A stretch of DNA of 41,863 bases from Hyphomicrobiales bacterium (GTDB lineage: Bacteria > Pseudomonadota > Alphaproteobacteria > Rhizobiales > Xanthobacteraceae): contig JAKFVL010000015.1 of NCBI GenBank assembly GCA_021732215.1, positions 1 to 41,863 on the forward strand, read 5' to 3'. The notes below the pieces were generated by a model. The model searched no databases. It was not told the DNA's origin and saw only the letters and a list, made by a program, of their open reading frames with translations. Shown here in pieces: positions 26,703-35,143 of the stretch. Within the stretch, counting starts at the first letter, position 1, and each line of letters starts with the position of its first letter. The position numbers were made by a program, and so were the translations under genes.

Positions 26703-27912
26703 CAAAACTCTTCGGCGAACCGGCGACGAGCTGACCGCCGCCCGCTGCGACACGCAACACTGCAAGACCGCGATCGTTGGTGCCATCAGCCTTGAAGCGG
26801 AACAGCCCGTCGATCCCGGCAAAGCCCGACGGATTGGTGAGCGTTTCCGGCGCGAAGCGCTGCCCGCCTTGTGTCTTGGCCAATGCTGCGACCAGCGCAA
26901 CAGCATCGTACGCGAGTGTCGCGGTGCGGACCGGATCGCGGCCGAACCTTGCGCGATAGCGATTGGCGAACGCGCGATAACCCGCCGCATCCGGCGCGGC
27001 ATACAGCCCACCTTGCAGCGGTGGATAGCCGAACACCGCGGGATTGTCCCACAGGCCGGTGCCGATCAGTTGCAGGCGTTTCAGATTTGCACCGGTGGCG
27101 TTGATCGATTCAGCGGTCGCGACCAGGGCCTCGCCGTCGTCCGCCAGAAACAGCGCATCGGCGTTGGGGAGAGCTGCCGCAAGAGCACGAGACGCGCTGG
27201 CGCGATCGCCGCTGTAGCGTTCGAACGCGACGATGCGTCCGCCGCGGCGGCTGACCGCCTGTTTGAAAGCCGCTTCGACAACATTGCCGTAGGCATTCTC
27301 CGGCAGCATCGCAGCAAACGATTTCCGGCCGCTGCCCGCGGCATAATCGACGATCCGGTTGACGTCGGACTCGGGCAGGAAACTGAGCAGATAAACGCCC
27401 CGGCCGGCGACGCTCGAATCCGTCGAAAATGCAATGACAGGAACGCCGCGCGTCCGCGCGACCTGAGCGACCGCGGGAACGGCAGCGGCAAACAGCGGGC
27501 CGAGAATGATTTCCGCGCCTTCATCGACGGCCTGCTGGGCGCCTTGCTGGGCGCCTTGCGGCGTACCGGCGTCGTCCTTCACCAGTAGCTGGATGTTCGG
27601 AGCCTGGAATTCGGCGAGCGCCATCTCGGCGGCGTTCTTCATCGACTGCGCCGCGACGCCGGCGTTGCCGGCCCCGGACAGGGGCAGAATGAGACCGACA
27701 CGGACCGGGCCGCTGCCGACCGCCGTTGGCTGCTGCGGCGGACCCGACGGGCCGGGCGCGGACTCGGAACTGAAAATGCCGCCGAAATTGGGAAGGTTGG
27801 ATTGAAAGCCGGCGCAGCCAGCCATCAGCGGCGCGCCGAGTATAAGCCCCACGGCGGTTCGCCGGGTGGACCCGGAACGCACGAAAGAACTCAGATACAG
27901 CGGGGCAACCAT
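26695..27912 (-). CDS. LpoA/YraM-like penicillin-binding-protein activator lipoprotein
   Basis: The 405-residue protein has a signal peptide and lipobox LMAGC (Cys33), so it should be a lipoprotein in the cell envelope. After a Pro/Gly-rich linker of about 40 residues comes a periplasmic-binding-protein-like fold of the LivJ type: VRVGLILPLSGAGNAGVAAQSM, AEIILGPLFAAAVPAVAQVA, ALFLADDGEALVATAESI, and TATLAYDAVALVAAL. It may activate a cell-wall synthase, as YraM/LpoA does in gammaproteobacteria; the similarity is partial and other branched-chain-amino-acid-binding-like roles remain possible. It is divergent from rsmI, which matches the E. coli yraM-yraL-yraN layout. Confidence 0.85.
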   Translation of the reverse strand: MVAPLYLSSFVRSGSTRRTAVGLILGAPLMAGCAGFQSNLPNFGGIFSSESAPGPSGPPQQPTAVGSGPVRVGLILPLSGAGNAGVAAQSMKNAAEMALAEFQAPNIQLLVKDDAGTPQGAQQGAQQAVDEGAEIILGPLFAAAVPAVAQVARTRGVPVIAFSTDSSVAGRGVYLLSFLPESDVNRIVDYAAGSGRKSFAAMLPENAYGNVVEAAFKQAVSRRGGRIVAFERYSGDRASASRALAAALPNADALFLADDGEALVATAESINATGANLKRLQLIGTGLWDNPAVFGYPPLQGGLYAAPDAAGYRAFANRYRARFGRDPVRTATLAYDAVALVAALAKTQGGQRFAPETLTNPSGFAGIDGLFRFKADGTNDRGLAVLRVAAGGGQLVAGSPKSFGA

Positions 27913-28127
27913 CTCAAACTTTCCACGATGCGGCAGGCGGCGTCCGCCGATCGCAATCCCTCAAGCCCAATAACTGGGCATGGATTCAAGGCATATTGTC
28001 GGCGAATAGTTAACCAAAACAAAAGGATTGTAGCCTGCCCAGGTCCGGGCGGTAAAAAGAAACTGCGGCCATCAAAGGCTGGAAACCGTCAAGACGACCG
28101 CGGCCTTACCGGCTAGATTGCACCGCC

Positions 28128-29075
28128 ATGCCGTCGAAATCTCCGCCCCGCATCCATGAACCCGCTGCGCCCGAGCCGCGTCAGTTCGCGATCGGCAGCC
28201 ATACTCTGCCGGCCGCGAAAGCCAGACCCGGTCTCTATCTGGTGGCAACCCCGATCGGAAATCTTGGCGACGTCACGATCCGCGCGCTGGAGACGCTGGC
28301 TGGCGTCGATGTCGTGGCCTGCGAGGACAGCCGCATTACCCATCGCCTGATGGAGCGCTTCGCGATCCGCACGCCTCTGACGCCCTATCACGAGCATAAC
28401 GCCACAGCCGCGCGGCCAAAGCTGCTGGCGCGGCTGGCGCAGGGCCAAGCGATTGCGCTGGTGTCGGATGCCGGAACGCCGCTGATTTCGGACCCCGGAT
28501 TCAAGCTGGTGCGCGAAGCTAGTGTCGCGGGTCACACCATCATCGCGCTCCCGGGCCCGTCGTCCGTGCTGGCGGCGCTGTCCGTCGCGGCATTGCCGAC
28601 CGACCGGTTTTTCTTCGAAGGATTCTTGCCGGCCAAGCAAGGCGCGCGGCGCGCTCGCCTCGCAGAACTCGCTCGAATCGATGCGACGCTGGTGCTGTTC
28701 GATGGCGGCGCCCGCATTCAGGACACGCTGCAGGATGTTGCGGCAATCCTGGGGCAGCGTGACGGAGCGATTTGCCGCGAACTGACCAAGCTCCACGAGG
28801 ATATCCGCCGCGGATCGCTTGCCGAACTCGCAGCGCAAGCCGACGCTCTCGAGACCCGCGGCGAGTTCGTGCTGGTGATCGGTCCGCCGCCAAAGGACGC
28901 GCCGATCATGACAGCCGATGCGCTCGACGAGTTGCTGCGTGCATCGCTCGAGCACGACAGCGTCAAGGATGCGGTGGCGCATGCGGTGACCATGTCGGGG
29001 CTGCCGAAGCGCGAGGTCTATGCCCGCGCGCTGGAATTGTCGCATCGGTCAAGAGCCGGCGACGATGAAAACTGA
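28128..29075 (+). CDS. rsmI: 16S rRNA (cytidine(1402)-2'-O)-methyltransferase RsmI
   Basis: The 315-residue tetrapyrrole-methylase-fold enzyme modifies C1402 of 16S rRNA. Motifs: [46 protein letters not shown], and the [15 protein letters not shown] block. The N-terminus carries about 30 extra Pro-rich residues before the core. The stop codon overlaps the start of yraN by 11 bases. Confidence 0.96.
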   Translation: MPSKSPPRIHEPAAPEPRQFAIGSHTLPAAKARPGLYLVATPIGNLGDVTIRALETLAGVDVVACEDSRITHRLMERFAIRTPLTPYHEHNATAARPKLLARLAQGQAIALVSDAGTPLISDPGFKLVREASVAGHTIIALPGPSSVLAALSVAALPTDRFFFEGFLPAKQGARRARLAELARIDATLVLFDGGARIQDTLQDVAAILGQRDGAICRELTKLHEDIRRGSLAELAAQADALETRGEFVLVIGPPPKDAPIMTADALDELLRASLEHDSVKDAVAHAVTMSGLPKREVYARALELSHRSRAGDDEN

Positions 29076-29466
29076 AAAGCCCAAACGCGAAATCCGCGCT
29101 GCCGCGCCGAAGCGGGTCGCCGCCTTCCGCGCCGGACTGGCTGCGGAAAGCATGGCGTCGGCGCTGCTGATCGCGAAAGGTTATCGCATCCTCGCGCGGC
29201 GCTTCCGCACGCCGCATGGCGAAATCGACCTCGTCGCACGGCGGCGCAACCTGCTGGCCTTCATCGAGGTCAAGGCGCGCGGCAGCCTCGATGACGCGGC
29301 CTATGCGGTGACGCCGCATCAGCAGCAGAGGATCATCGCCGCAGCCCAGGCCTGGATGATGGCGCATCCGGAGCATGACGGTTTCGACATGCGTTTCGAC
29401 GTGATCCTCATTGCGCCAAAGCGGCTGCCGACCCATCTCATTGCAGCATTCGACGCAAGCCAGTAA
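29065..29466 (+). CDS. yraN: YraN (UPF0102) endonuclease-like protein
   Basis: The product has 133 residues from the ATG at 29065. The UPF0102 fold is a small PD-(D/E)xK-like endonuclease with the visible GEIDLVARR...FIEVKARG active-site pattern. Its function is unknown; RNA or DNA processing is inferred. It overlaps rsmI by 11 bases, and gshB follows, an order conserved in many proteobacteria (yraL-yraN). Confidence 0.88.
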   Translation: MKTEKPKREIRAAAPKRVAAFRAGLAAESMASALLIAKGYRILARRFRTPHGEIDLVARRRNLLAFIEVKARGSLDDAAYAVTPHQQQRIIAAAQAWMMAHPEHDGFDMRFDVILIAPKRLPTHLIAAFDASQ

Positions 29467-29501
29467 GCATCCACCAGCCACTCATGCCGGATCGCCTCCC
29501 G

Positions 29502-30443
29502 ATGAAGTTAAAAGTCGCCGTCCAGATGGACCCGATCGCACGCATCAACATCCGCGGCGATTCGACGTTCGCGCTGTTGCTCGAAGCGCAAAAACGCGGC
29601 CATGAGCTGTCGTACTATACGCCGGACAAGCTCAGCCAGAAGGGGACGGAGATCGTCGCGCCGGTGCAGTCCCTCACCGTGCGAGACGAGGACGGCAATC
29701 ACTTCACGCTGGGCGAACCCAGACGCACAAATCTCGCATCGTTCGACGTGGTGCTGTTGCGGCAAGACCCGCCATTCGACATGGCGTACATCACATCGAC
29801 GCACATGCTCGAACTGATCCACCCAAAAACGCTGGTGGTCAACGATCCGGCCAGCGTGCGAAACGCACCGGAGAAGATGTTCGTCCTGAACTTTCCCGAA
29901 CTGATGCCGCCGACGCTGATCTCACGCGACCGCGCCGAGATCGACGCCTTCCGCAATGAACACGGCGACGTGGTGATGAAGCCGCTGCACGGACATGGCG
30001 GCTCGGCGGTGTTTCGGATCACGCGCAACGACATGAATTACGGATCGTTGTTCGATCTGTTCTCCGTCACCTTCCGCGAACCGTGGGTGATCCAGCGCTT
30101 TCTCCCCGAGGTCAAGGATGGCGACAAGCGCATCATTCTGGTGGACGGCGAGTTCGCGGGCGCGGTCAACCGCGTGCCGGCTGCCGACGATCTGCGCTCC
30201 AACATGGTGCGCGGCGGAGCAGCAAAATCGACCGAGCTTTCGGCGCGCGAGCGAGAAATCTGCGCGCGTATCGGTCCAAGCCTGCGGGAGCGCGGGCTTC
30301 TTCTGGTCGGCATCGATGTGATCGGCGGCAACCTCACCGAGATCAACGTCACCTCGCCGACCGGAATCCGCGCGGTTGCCCGGCTCGGCGGACCGGACAT
30401 CGCAGCCCTTGTCTGGGACAAGATCGAGGCCAGGCGGCGCTAA
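29502..30443 (+). CDS. gshB: Glutathione synthetase
   Basis: The 313-residue ATP-grasp enzyme joins gamma-glutamylcysteine and glycine. It opens [20 protein letters not shown], with [14 protein letters not shown], then [17 protein letters not shown] (ATP-grasp Gly-rich loop), and [19 protein letters not shown] near the metal site. The ATG at 29502 matches related proteins; the ATG at 29484 is a possible alternative. Ribosome sites are weak for both. Confidence 0.97.
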   Translation: MKLKVAVQMDPIARINIRGDSTFALLLEAQKRGHELSYYTPDKLSQKGTEIVAPVQSLTVRDEDGNHFTLGEPRRTNLASFDVVLLRQDPPFDMAYITSTHMLELIHPKTLVVNDPASVRNAPEKMFVLNFPELMPPTLISRDRAEIDAFRNEHGDVVMKPLHGHGGSAVFRITRNDMNYGSLFDLFSVTFREPWVIQRFLPEVKDGDKRIILVDGEFAGAVNRVPAADDLRSNMVRGGAAKSTELSAREREICARIGPSLRERGLLLVGIDVIGGNLTEINVTSPTGIRAVARLGGPDIAALVWDKIEARRR

Positions 30444-30670
30444 CGTCTCCGTCAAACGTGCCGGCGGTATTGATCCGAGGATTCGAATTGCGATGCCGAG
30501 GCAATGCGGTGCGAATGCCCGGTCCACCCCGCCGGTGACTACATTTCCTTAAAGGTTTTGCCTCACGGTAGTAATGACGGCCGACGCGCGGCGGCGGGCG
30601 CCTTGCTAGCGTTTGCGAATGACTGACTACGAGGAGATTTTCCTCGCTCGGCTGGGTGACGGATATCGAC

Positions 30671-31513
30671 ATGGCACTTGAAGTCATTTATGGCGCGTCG
30701 ATTCCCCGCGAGCTGACCACGCCGACGATGGAATATCTGTGGGTCAAATGGAAGACCCTGCGGGCGACCAGCCAGCTTGATCTGCAACGGCTGACCGAGG
30801 AGTCCCGTGGCTCGCTGCGTCCGAACATCGTTTGCTTGATCTCCACCGGCGACGATTTCATGTTTCTCTATGTCGGCGAAAACGTTAAATCGGTCCACCA
30901 GCCTGCCAGCTCGGGAAGTCTCGTTTCAAAGGTCGCCAATCCTCGCGCACCCGATTTTCTTCAGGTTTACCGCAAGGTCGCCAGCACCATGAGCCCGGCC
31001 TTTGTCCGCTTCACCAGCGATAGCCTGGAAAGCGGACAACTGTGGGTGAGGATCGTCCTGCCGATTCAGCTGTCCGAGAATTCGGTGATGCTGGTGAGCT
31101 ATTCGGAAATGATCAGCCACCAGATCGAGGTCTATGAGCAGCTGTTCCGCACCGCGCCCGACGCGATGCTGGTCGCCTGCGCCATCGCCAACGACGCCGG
31201 CCATACGGTGGATGGCTGGATTACAATGATGAACGATCGTGCGCGCGAGATGTTGGGCTTTAGCGGCAGCATCGCCAATCTTCGGCTGAGCGAACTCCCG
31301 CAATTCAAGAACGTAGATTTCTGGGGACGACTCTATGCGTCACGGCCGGTAGCGGGTCCGCAAGCCCTGAAGACCGAAGATTTCGATCTGGAAGTGCTTC
31401 GCTTTCCCCACGCATTCGGCCTGCGCCTGCGGCCGAAAATACTGACGGACGTCCGCGAAGCCATTCCGCTTGCGCCCGCTGCAGCAGCGAGCAACTCACG
31501 CGAGCGCGCCTAG
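30671..31513 (+). CDS. Unknown protein with a possible PAS-like C-terminal half (280 aa)
   Basis: No name comes to mind. The 280-residue product from the ATG at 30671 (a GTG at 30656 is an alternative) has an N-terminal half that looks like a sensor-like alpha-beta domain (residues about 25-145) and, after a helical linker, a PAS-like segment (YEQLFRTAPDAMLVACAIAN, then WITMMNDRAREMLGFSGSI). No effector domain follows. The long 212-base spacer upstream holds no supported gene. A protein-protein or ligand-sensing role is inference. Confidence 0.55.
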   Translation: MALEVIYGASIPRELTTPTMEYLWVKWKTLRATSQLDLQRLTEESRGSLRPNIVCLISTGDDFMFLYVGENVKSVHQPASSGSLVSKVANPRAPDFLQVYRKVASTMSPAFVRFTSDSLESGQLWVRIVLPIQLSENSVMLVSYSEMISHQIEVYEQLFRTAPDAMLVACAIANDAGHTVDGWITMMNDRAREMLGFSGSIANLRLSELPQFKNVDFWGRLYASRPVAGPQALKTEDFDLEVLRFPHAFGLRLRPKILTDVREAIPLAPAAAASNSRERA

Positions 31514-31733
31514 CTCTCTCCGACTGCTTCACTCTGAAAACGCGACCTTGGGCTCACCGGTGGCGAATGCGGACCAGATTCTCTGCGCAGCAACAAATTC
31601 TGCAGCCTGTCTCCTGCCGTTCCCCGCCCTTGAAACGCCGCGATCGCAGGCGCAGCGTGCTTGGGCTCGATCAATCGAGCGCTCCGCTGCGAAGCGGAAG
31701 ATAACGCAGACGATGAACTGTGGAGGATAACCC

Positions 31734-32714
31734 ATGCTGCCCGATCTTTCGCGACGATCACTGATCGCCCTCGGCGCCGGACTCGCTGCCGGACTCGGCG
31801 CCACCGCCTTGACGCATCATGCCTTCGCGCGTGCGCCCAAACTCGGCACGCAGTCGCCGTACTTCTATCGTTTCAAACTCGGCGACGCCGAAGTGACCGT
31901 TGTCTCCGACGGCCAGCTTCCGCTCGGCGATCCGGGAGGCGCGTTCCTCGGCGTGCCGAAGGAAGAGGTCGCAAAGATGCTGACCGATAACTTCATGTCG
32001 CCGACCAATGTCGTGCTCGAACAGAACGCGCCGATCGTGAACTTTGGCGAGCGTCTCGTGCTGTTCGATACCGGGATGGGATCATCGAAAGCATTCGGAC
32101 CGACCACCGGCCGGCTGACCAGGAGCATCAACGAGGCCGGCATCAAGCCGGACGAGATCGACGCCATCGTGTGCTCGCATGCCCACATCGATCATATCGG
32201 CGGCATCGTCGATGACGGCGGCAAACCTTTGTTCCCGAACGCGCAGGTTTATCTCGCGCAATCCGATTTCGATTTCTGGACCGACGAAGGCAAACTCGGT
32301 TCGCCGCTGAAGGATTTCGTCGTTCATGCGCGCAAGAACCTGATGCCGGTGCGTGACCGCATCAAGTTCTTCAAGGATGGCGAGCAATTTCTCCCCGGCG
32401 TCACAGCGATCGCTGCGCCCGGTCATACCGTTGGCCACACCATCTTCAATGTCGAGTCGGCCGGAAAGTCCTTCATCTTCATGGGCGACCTCTCGCACCA
32501 TTCGGTGCTGCTGATGGAGCGGCCGCGGATGGAATTTGCCTACGACACCGATCCGAAGCAGGCAGCGGCGACGCGCGTGAAGCTGCTCGACACCATCGCC
32601 GCCAACAAGACCGCGGTGATGTCCTATCACTTCGCCTGGCCGGGCTTCGGGCACGTGGTGAAGGCTGGCGACGGCTACCGCTACATTGCCGAGCCGATGC
32701 AGATGCAGCTCTGA
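31734..32714 (+). CDS. Tat-exported metallo-beta-lactamase-fold hydrolase
   Basis: The 326-residue protein has a twin-arginine leader (SRRSLIALG at residues 6-14, cleavage near AFA-RA) and GGAGG eight bases before the ATG. The dinuclear zinc motif HAHIDH lies at residues 149-154, with GHTVGH near 230, the bridging Asp in MGDLSHH and a late His in SYHFAWPG. The pattern resembles periplasmic lactonase and methyl-parathion-hydrolase-like proteins. Substrate is unknown; quorum-signal lactones or phosphotriesters are both possible. The 220 bases upstream hold no supported gene. Confidence 0.85.
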   Translation: MLPDLSRRSLIALGAGLAAGLGATALTHHAFARAPKLGTQSPYFYRFKLGDAEVTVVSDGQLPLGDPGGAFLGVPKEEVAKMLTDNFMSPTNVVLEQNAPIVNFGERLVLFDTGMGSSKAFGPTTGRLTRSINEAGIKPDEIDAIVCSHAHIDHIGGIVDDGGKPLFPNAQVYLAQSDFDFWTDEGKLGSPLKDFVVHARKNLMPVRDRIKFFKDGEQFLPGVTAIAAPGHTVGHTIFNVESAGKSFIFMGDLSHHSVLLMERPRMEFAYDTDPKQAAATRVKLLDTIAANKTAVMSYHFAWPGFGHVVKAGDGYRYIAEPMQMQL

Positions 32715-32728
32715 CGCCATCAAGGGAC

Positions 32729-32751
32729 GCGGCGGCCGCTATGGCCGCCGC
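32729..32751 (+). terminator. Terminator-like hairpin after the metallo-hydrolase gene
   Basis: A perfect 9-base stem GCGGCGGCC / GGCCGCCGC with a five-base loop lies 14 bases after the stop codon. It is followed by C/G bases and not a T-run, so it is a weak intrinsic terminator at best. Confidence 0.4.
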
Positions 32752-32856
32752 CCCCCGGTGACGGCGGCACACGATGGTGCAATACCCAATTCTTGTTCCC
32801 TAATTGTTCTTGCCGAATATGGAGCCGCGCGCTACCCTGAGTTGAGGATTGGGTTC

Positions 32857-34395
32857 ATGGTTCAGCGGGTATCCACTGTCGCCTTTGAGGGCATCGAGGC
32901 CCGGACCGTCGATGTGCAGGTCCAGGTCGCGCCCGGCCTGCCCGCCTTCACCATCGTCGGGCTGGCCGACAAGGCCGTCTCGGAAGCCCGCGAACGGGTT
33001 CGTTCCGCCCTGATTGCTTCAGGTCTTGCGCTGCCGGCGCGGCGAATCACCGTCAATCTCGCGCCTGCCGATTTGCCCAAGGAAGGCAGCCATTACGACC
33101 TGCCGATCGCGCTCGGCCTGATGGCTGCGATCGGCGCCATTCCCGCCGACGCGCTGTCGAATGTCACCGTGCTCGGCGAGCTCGGCCTCGACGGCTCGAT
33201 TGCGCCGGTTGCCGGCGTGCTGCCGTCCGCCATCGCAGCCAGCGCCCGTGAGGAGAGCCTGATCTGCCCGGCGGCCTGCGGCTCGGAAGCCGCATGGGCA
33301 AGCCCCGATCTCGAAATCATCGCCGCAAGCTCGCTGATTCAGCTCGCCAACCATTTCAAGGGTTCGCAAGTCCTGAGCCGCCCGCAGCCGAAGGTGCATC
33401 GTCACGGACCTGCGATGCTCGATCTGCGCGACATCAAAGGACAGGAAAGCGCCAAACGGGCGCTAGAGATCGCCGCCGCCGGCGGACATCATTTGCTGAT
33501 GATCGGATCGCCCGGCTCCGGCAAATCGATGCTGGCGGCGCGGCTGCCGTCGATCCTGCCGCCGCTGTCTCCGGCGGAACTGCTCGAAGTGTCGATGGTC
33601 GCATCCGTCGCCGGCGAACTCGAAGGCGGCGCACTCACCGACCGCCGCCCGTTCCGCGCACCGCATCATTCGGCGAGCATGGCGGCGCTGACCGGCGGCG
33701 GCATGCGCGCAAGGCCCGGCGAAATCTCGCTGGCTCACAACGGCGTTCTTTTTCTCGACGAGTTGCCGGAGTTCGATCCGCGCGTGCTGGATTCGCTGCG
33801 CCAGCCGCTGGAGAACGGCGAGGTCGCGGTCTCGCGCGCCAATCATCGCGTGACCTATCCGGCGCGCTTCATGCTGATCGCCGCGATGAACCCGTGCCGT
33901 TGCGGCAGCGCCTACGAGCCGGGCTTCTCCTGCAAGCGCGGACGGATCGACCGCTGCACCGCCGACTATCAATCGCGCATCTCCGGCCCGCTGCTCGATC
34001 GCATCGACCTGCGCATCGAGGTGCCGGCGGTGAGCGCCGCCGATCTCATTCTGCCTCCGCCTGCGGAAGGCTCGGCGGAGGTCGCGGTCCGCGTCACTGC
34101 TGCGCGCGATCTGCAGCGCGAGCGTTTCGCCGCGATGGGGCTGCCGCAGATTCGCACCAACGCCGAGGCTCCGGCCGCGGCGCTGGAAGATATCGCCCGG
34201 CCGGACAAACAAGGATTGGCGTTGCTGCGCGACGCGGCGGAAACCATGAAGCTGTCCGCCCGCGGCTATCATCGCGTGCTGCGGGTGGCGCGGACGCTGG
34301 CGGACCTCGATGGAGCGGACGCAGTCGGACGGCTGCATATCGCGGAGGCCCTGTCGTACCGGGTGCTCGCGGAAGATTTGCGTCGCGCGGCCTGA
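32857..34395 (+). CDS. YifB/ComM-family Mg-chelatase-like AAA+ ATPase
   Basis: The 512-residue protein starts at the ATG at 32857 (GAGGA eight bases upstream), with the family start QRVSTVAFEGIEARTVDVQVQ. An N-terminal ChlI/S16-like domain (to about residue 175) precedes the AAA+ domain with Walker A GSPGSGKS (about 217-224) and Walker B VLFLDELPEF. A NPCRCG zinc-type motif and a C-terminal helical domain (PDKQGLALLRDAAETMKLSARG) follow. YifB/ComM is a DNA branch-migration helicase in natural transformation in some bacteria; its general role is unsettled. Confidence 0.92.
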   Translation: MVQRVSTVAFEGIEARTVDVQVQVAPGLPAFTIVGLADKAVSEARERVRSALIASGLALPARRITVNLAPADLPKEGSHYDLPIALGLMAAIGAIPADALSNVTVLGELGLDGSIAPVAGVLPSAIAASAREESLICPAACGSEAAWASPDLEIIAASSLIQLANHFKGSQVLSRPQPKVHRHGPAMLDLRDIKGQESAKRALEIAAAGGHHLLMIGSPGSGKSMLAARLPSILPPLSPAELLEVSMVASVAGELEGGALTDRRPFRAPHHSASMAALTGGGMRARPGEISLAHNGVLFLDELPEFDPRVLDSLRQPLENGEVAVSRANHRVTYPARFMLIAAMNPCRCGSAYEPGFSCKRGRIDRCTADYQSRISGPLLDRIDLRIEVPAVSAADLILPPPAEGSAEVAVRVTAARDLQRERFAAMGLPQIRTNAEAPAAALEDIARPDKQGLALLRDAAETMKLSARGYHRVLRVARTLADLDGADAVGRLHIAEALSYRVLAEDLRRAA

Positions 34396-34552
34396 CGCTT
34401 GCACCCACCGCCCGGCGCAGCCCAAACGTCTCATCAAAAAAATTTTGGCGACCCGGCGCGAGAAACGGCCGCTGCAAACGCTCTGGTAACGAGTTTTATT
34501 TACGCTTCACAAACCATAAGGCGCGTCTGGAACCTTGTGCGGAGTGAGTGTG

Positions 34553-35017
34553 ATGTTGCGTTTGAAAATTATCGCGTCCGTGATCCCTCTGTTCGTGGTC
34601 GGCGTCTTTGCCCGCGACCGGCTGTTGCACGATACACATCCTTGTATCGCACTCGGCGACACCACCGTTCAGCTTGCCTCGGGGCCCTGGCAAGACCCGT
34701 TCCGGGTCAGCTTTACAGAAGACCGCAATTTCGCGAGCGTGCGCGTCCAGCTTGTCGATGGTCCGGAAATGGCTGATTTCACCGTGGCCGACGACGCCGA
34801 AACCGCAAATGACGACTCCTGTCGCGCCTCCGCAACCACGCGATACGTCGCTATCAGCGAGCGCGACCCCGCTCCAAACCTGACCGTCCATCTGTCAACC
34901 GAGCCGAATGCGGACTATCGCGTGTTCGTCAGTTCGCGGCGCTTGACCGCCTGGGAGGCGGCCGCGTTGATCGCCACCGCCCGCAGCGGCCCGCAGCGGA
35001 TCGCAGCCGCGTTCTGA
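34553..35017 (+). CDS. Small exported or membrane-anchored protein (154 aa)
   Basis: The ATG at 34553 has GGAG eight bases upstream. The product has an N-terminal hydrophobic stretch (LRLKIIASVIPLFVVGVFA), then an acidic domain with two Cys and a beta-rich pattern. There is no recognisable family. The single hydrophobic segment and basic start suggest a signal anchor or an uncleaved leader. It lies upstream of the hybrid kinase gene with a 126-base gap, so a functional link is possible but unproven. Confidence 0.65.
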   Translation: MLRLKIIASVIPLFVVGVFARDRLLHDTHPCIALGDTTVQLASGPWQDPFRVSFTEDRNFASVRVQLVDGPEMADFTVADDAETANDDSCRASATTRYVAISERDPAPNLTVHLSTEPNADYRVFVSSRRLTAWEAAALIATARSGPQRIAAAF

Positions 35018-35143
35018 CCCCAACGCGGCGATTCACCGATCGTTAACCATGAGCTTATCCGCGCGACGTGCGGATGTGTTTCCTCAAGTACTTCGCAAGA
35101 TGGGTACGCCATCGTGCAGCCGGGGCGGCGAACGAGGACGGCG

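Noticed and set aside
27530-27560. Repeated 12-base units inside the LpoA-like gene
   Set aside because: They encode a Gly-Ala-Gln-Gln repeat in frame and look like simple codon repetition with no wider pattern.
30619-30681. 20-codon frame (MTDYEEIFLARLGDGYRHGT) before the orphan PAS-like gene
   Set aside because: It has no ribosome site, overlaps the start of the next gene in another frame, and shows no leader-peptide codon run.
35044-35062. CtrA-type site (TTAACC...) before the hybrid kinase
   Set aside because: Only one half of the TTAA-N7-TTAA motif is present, so it is within chance.
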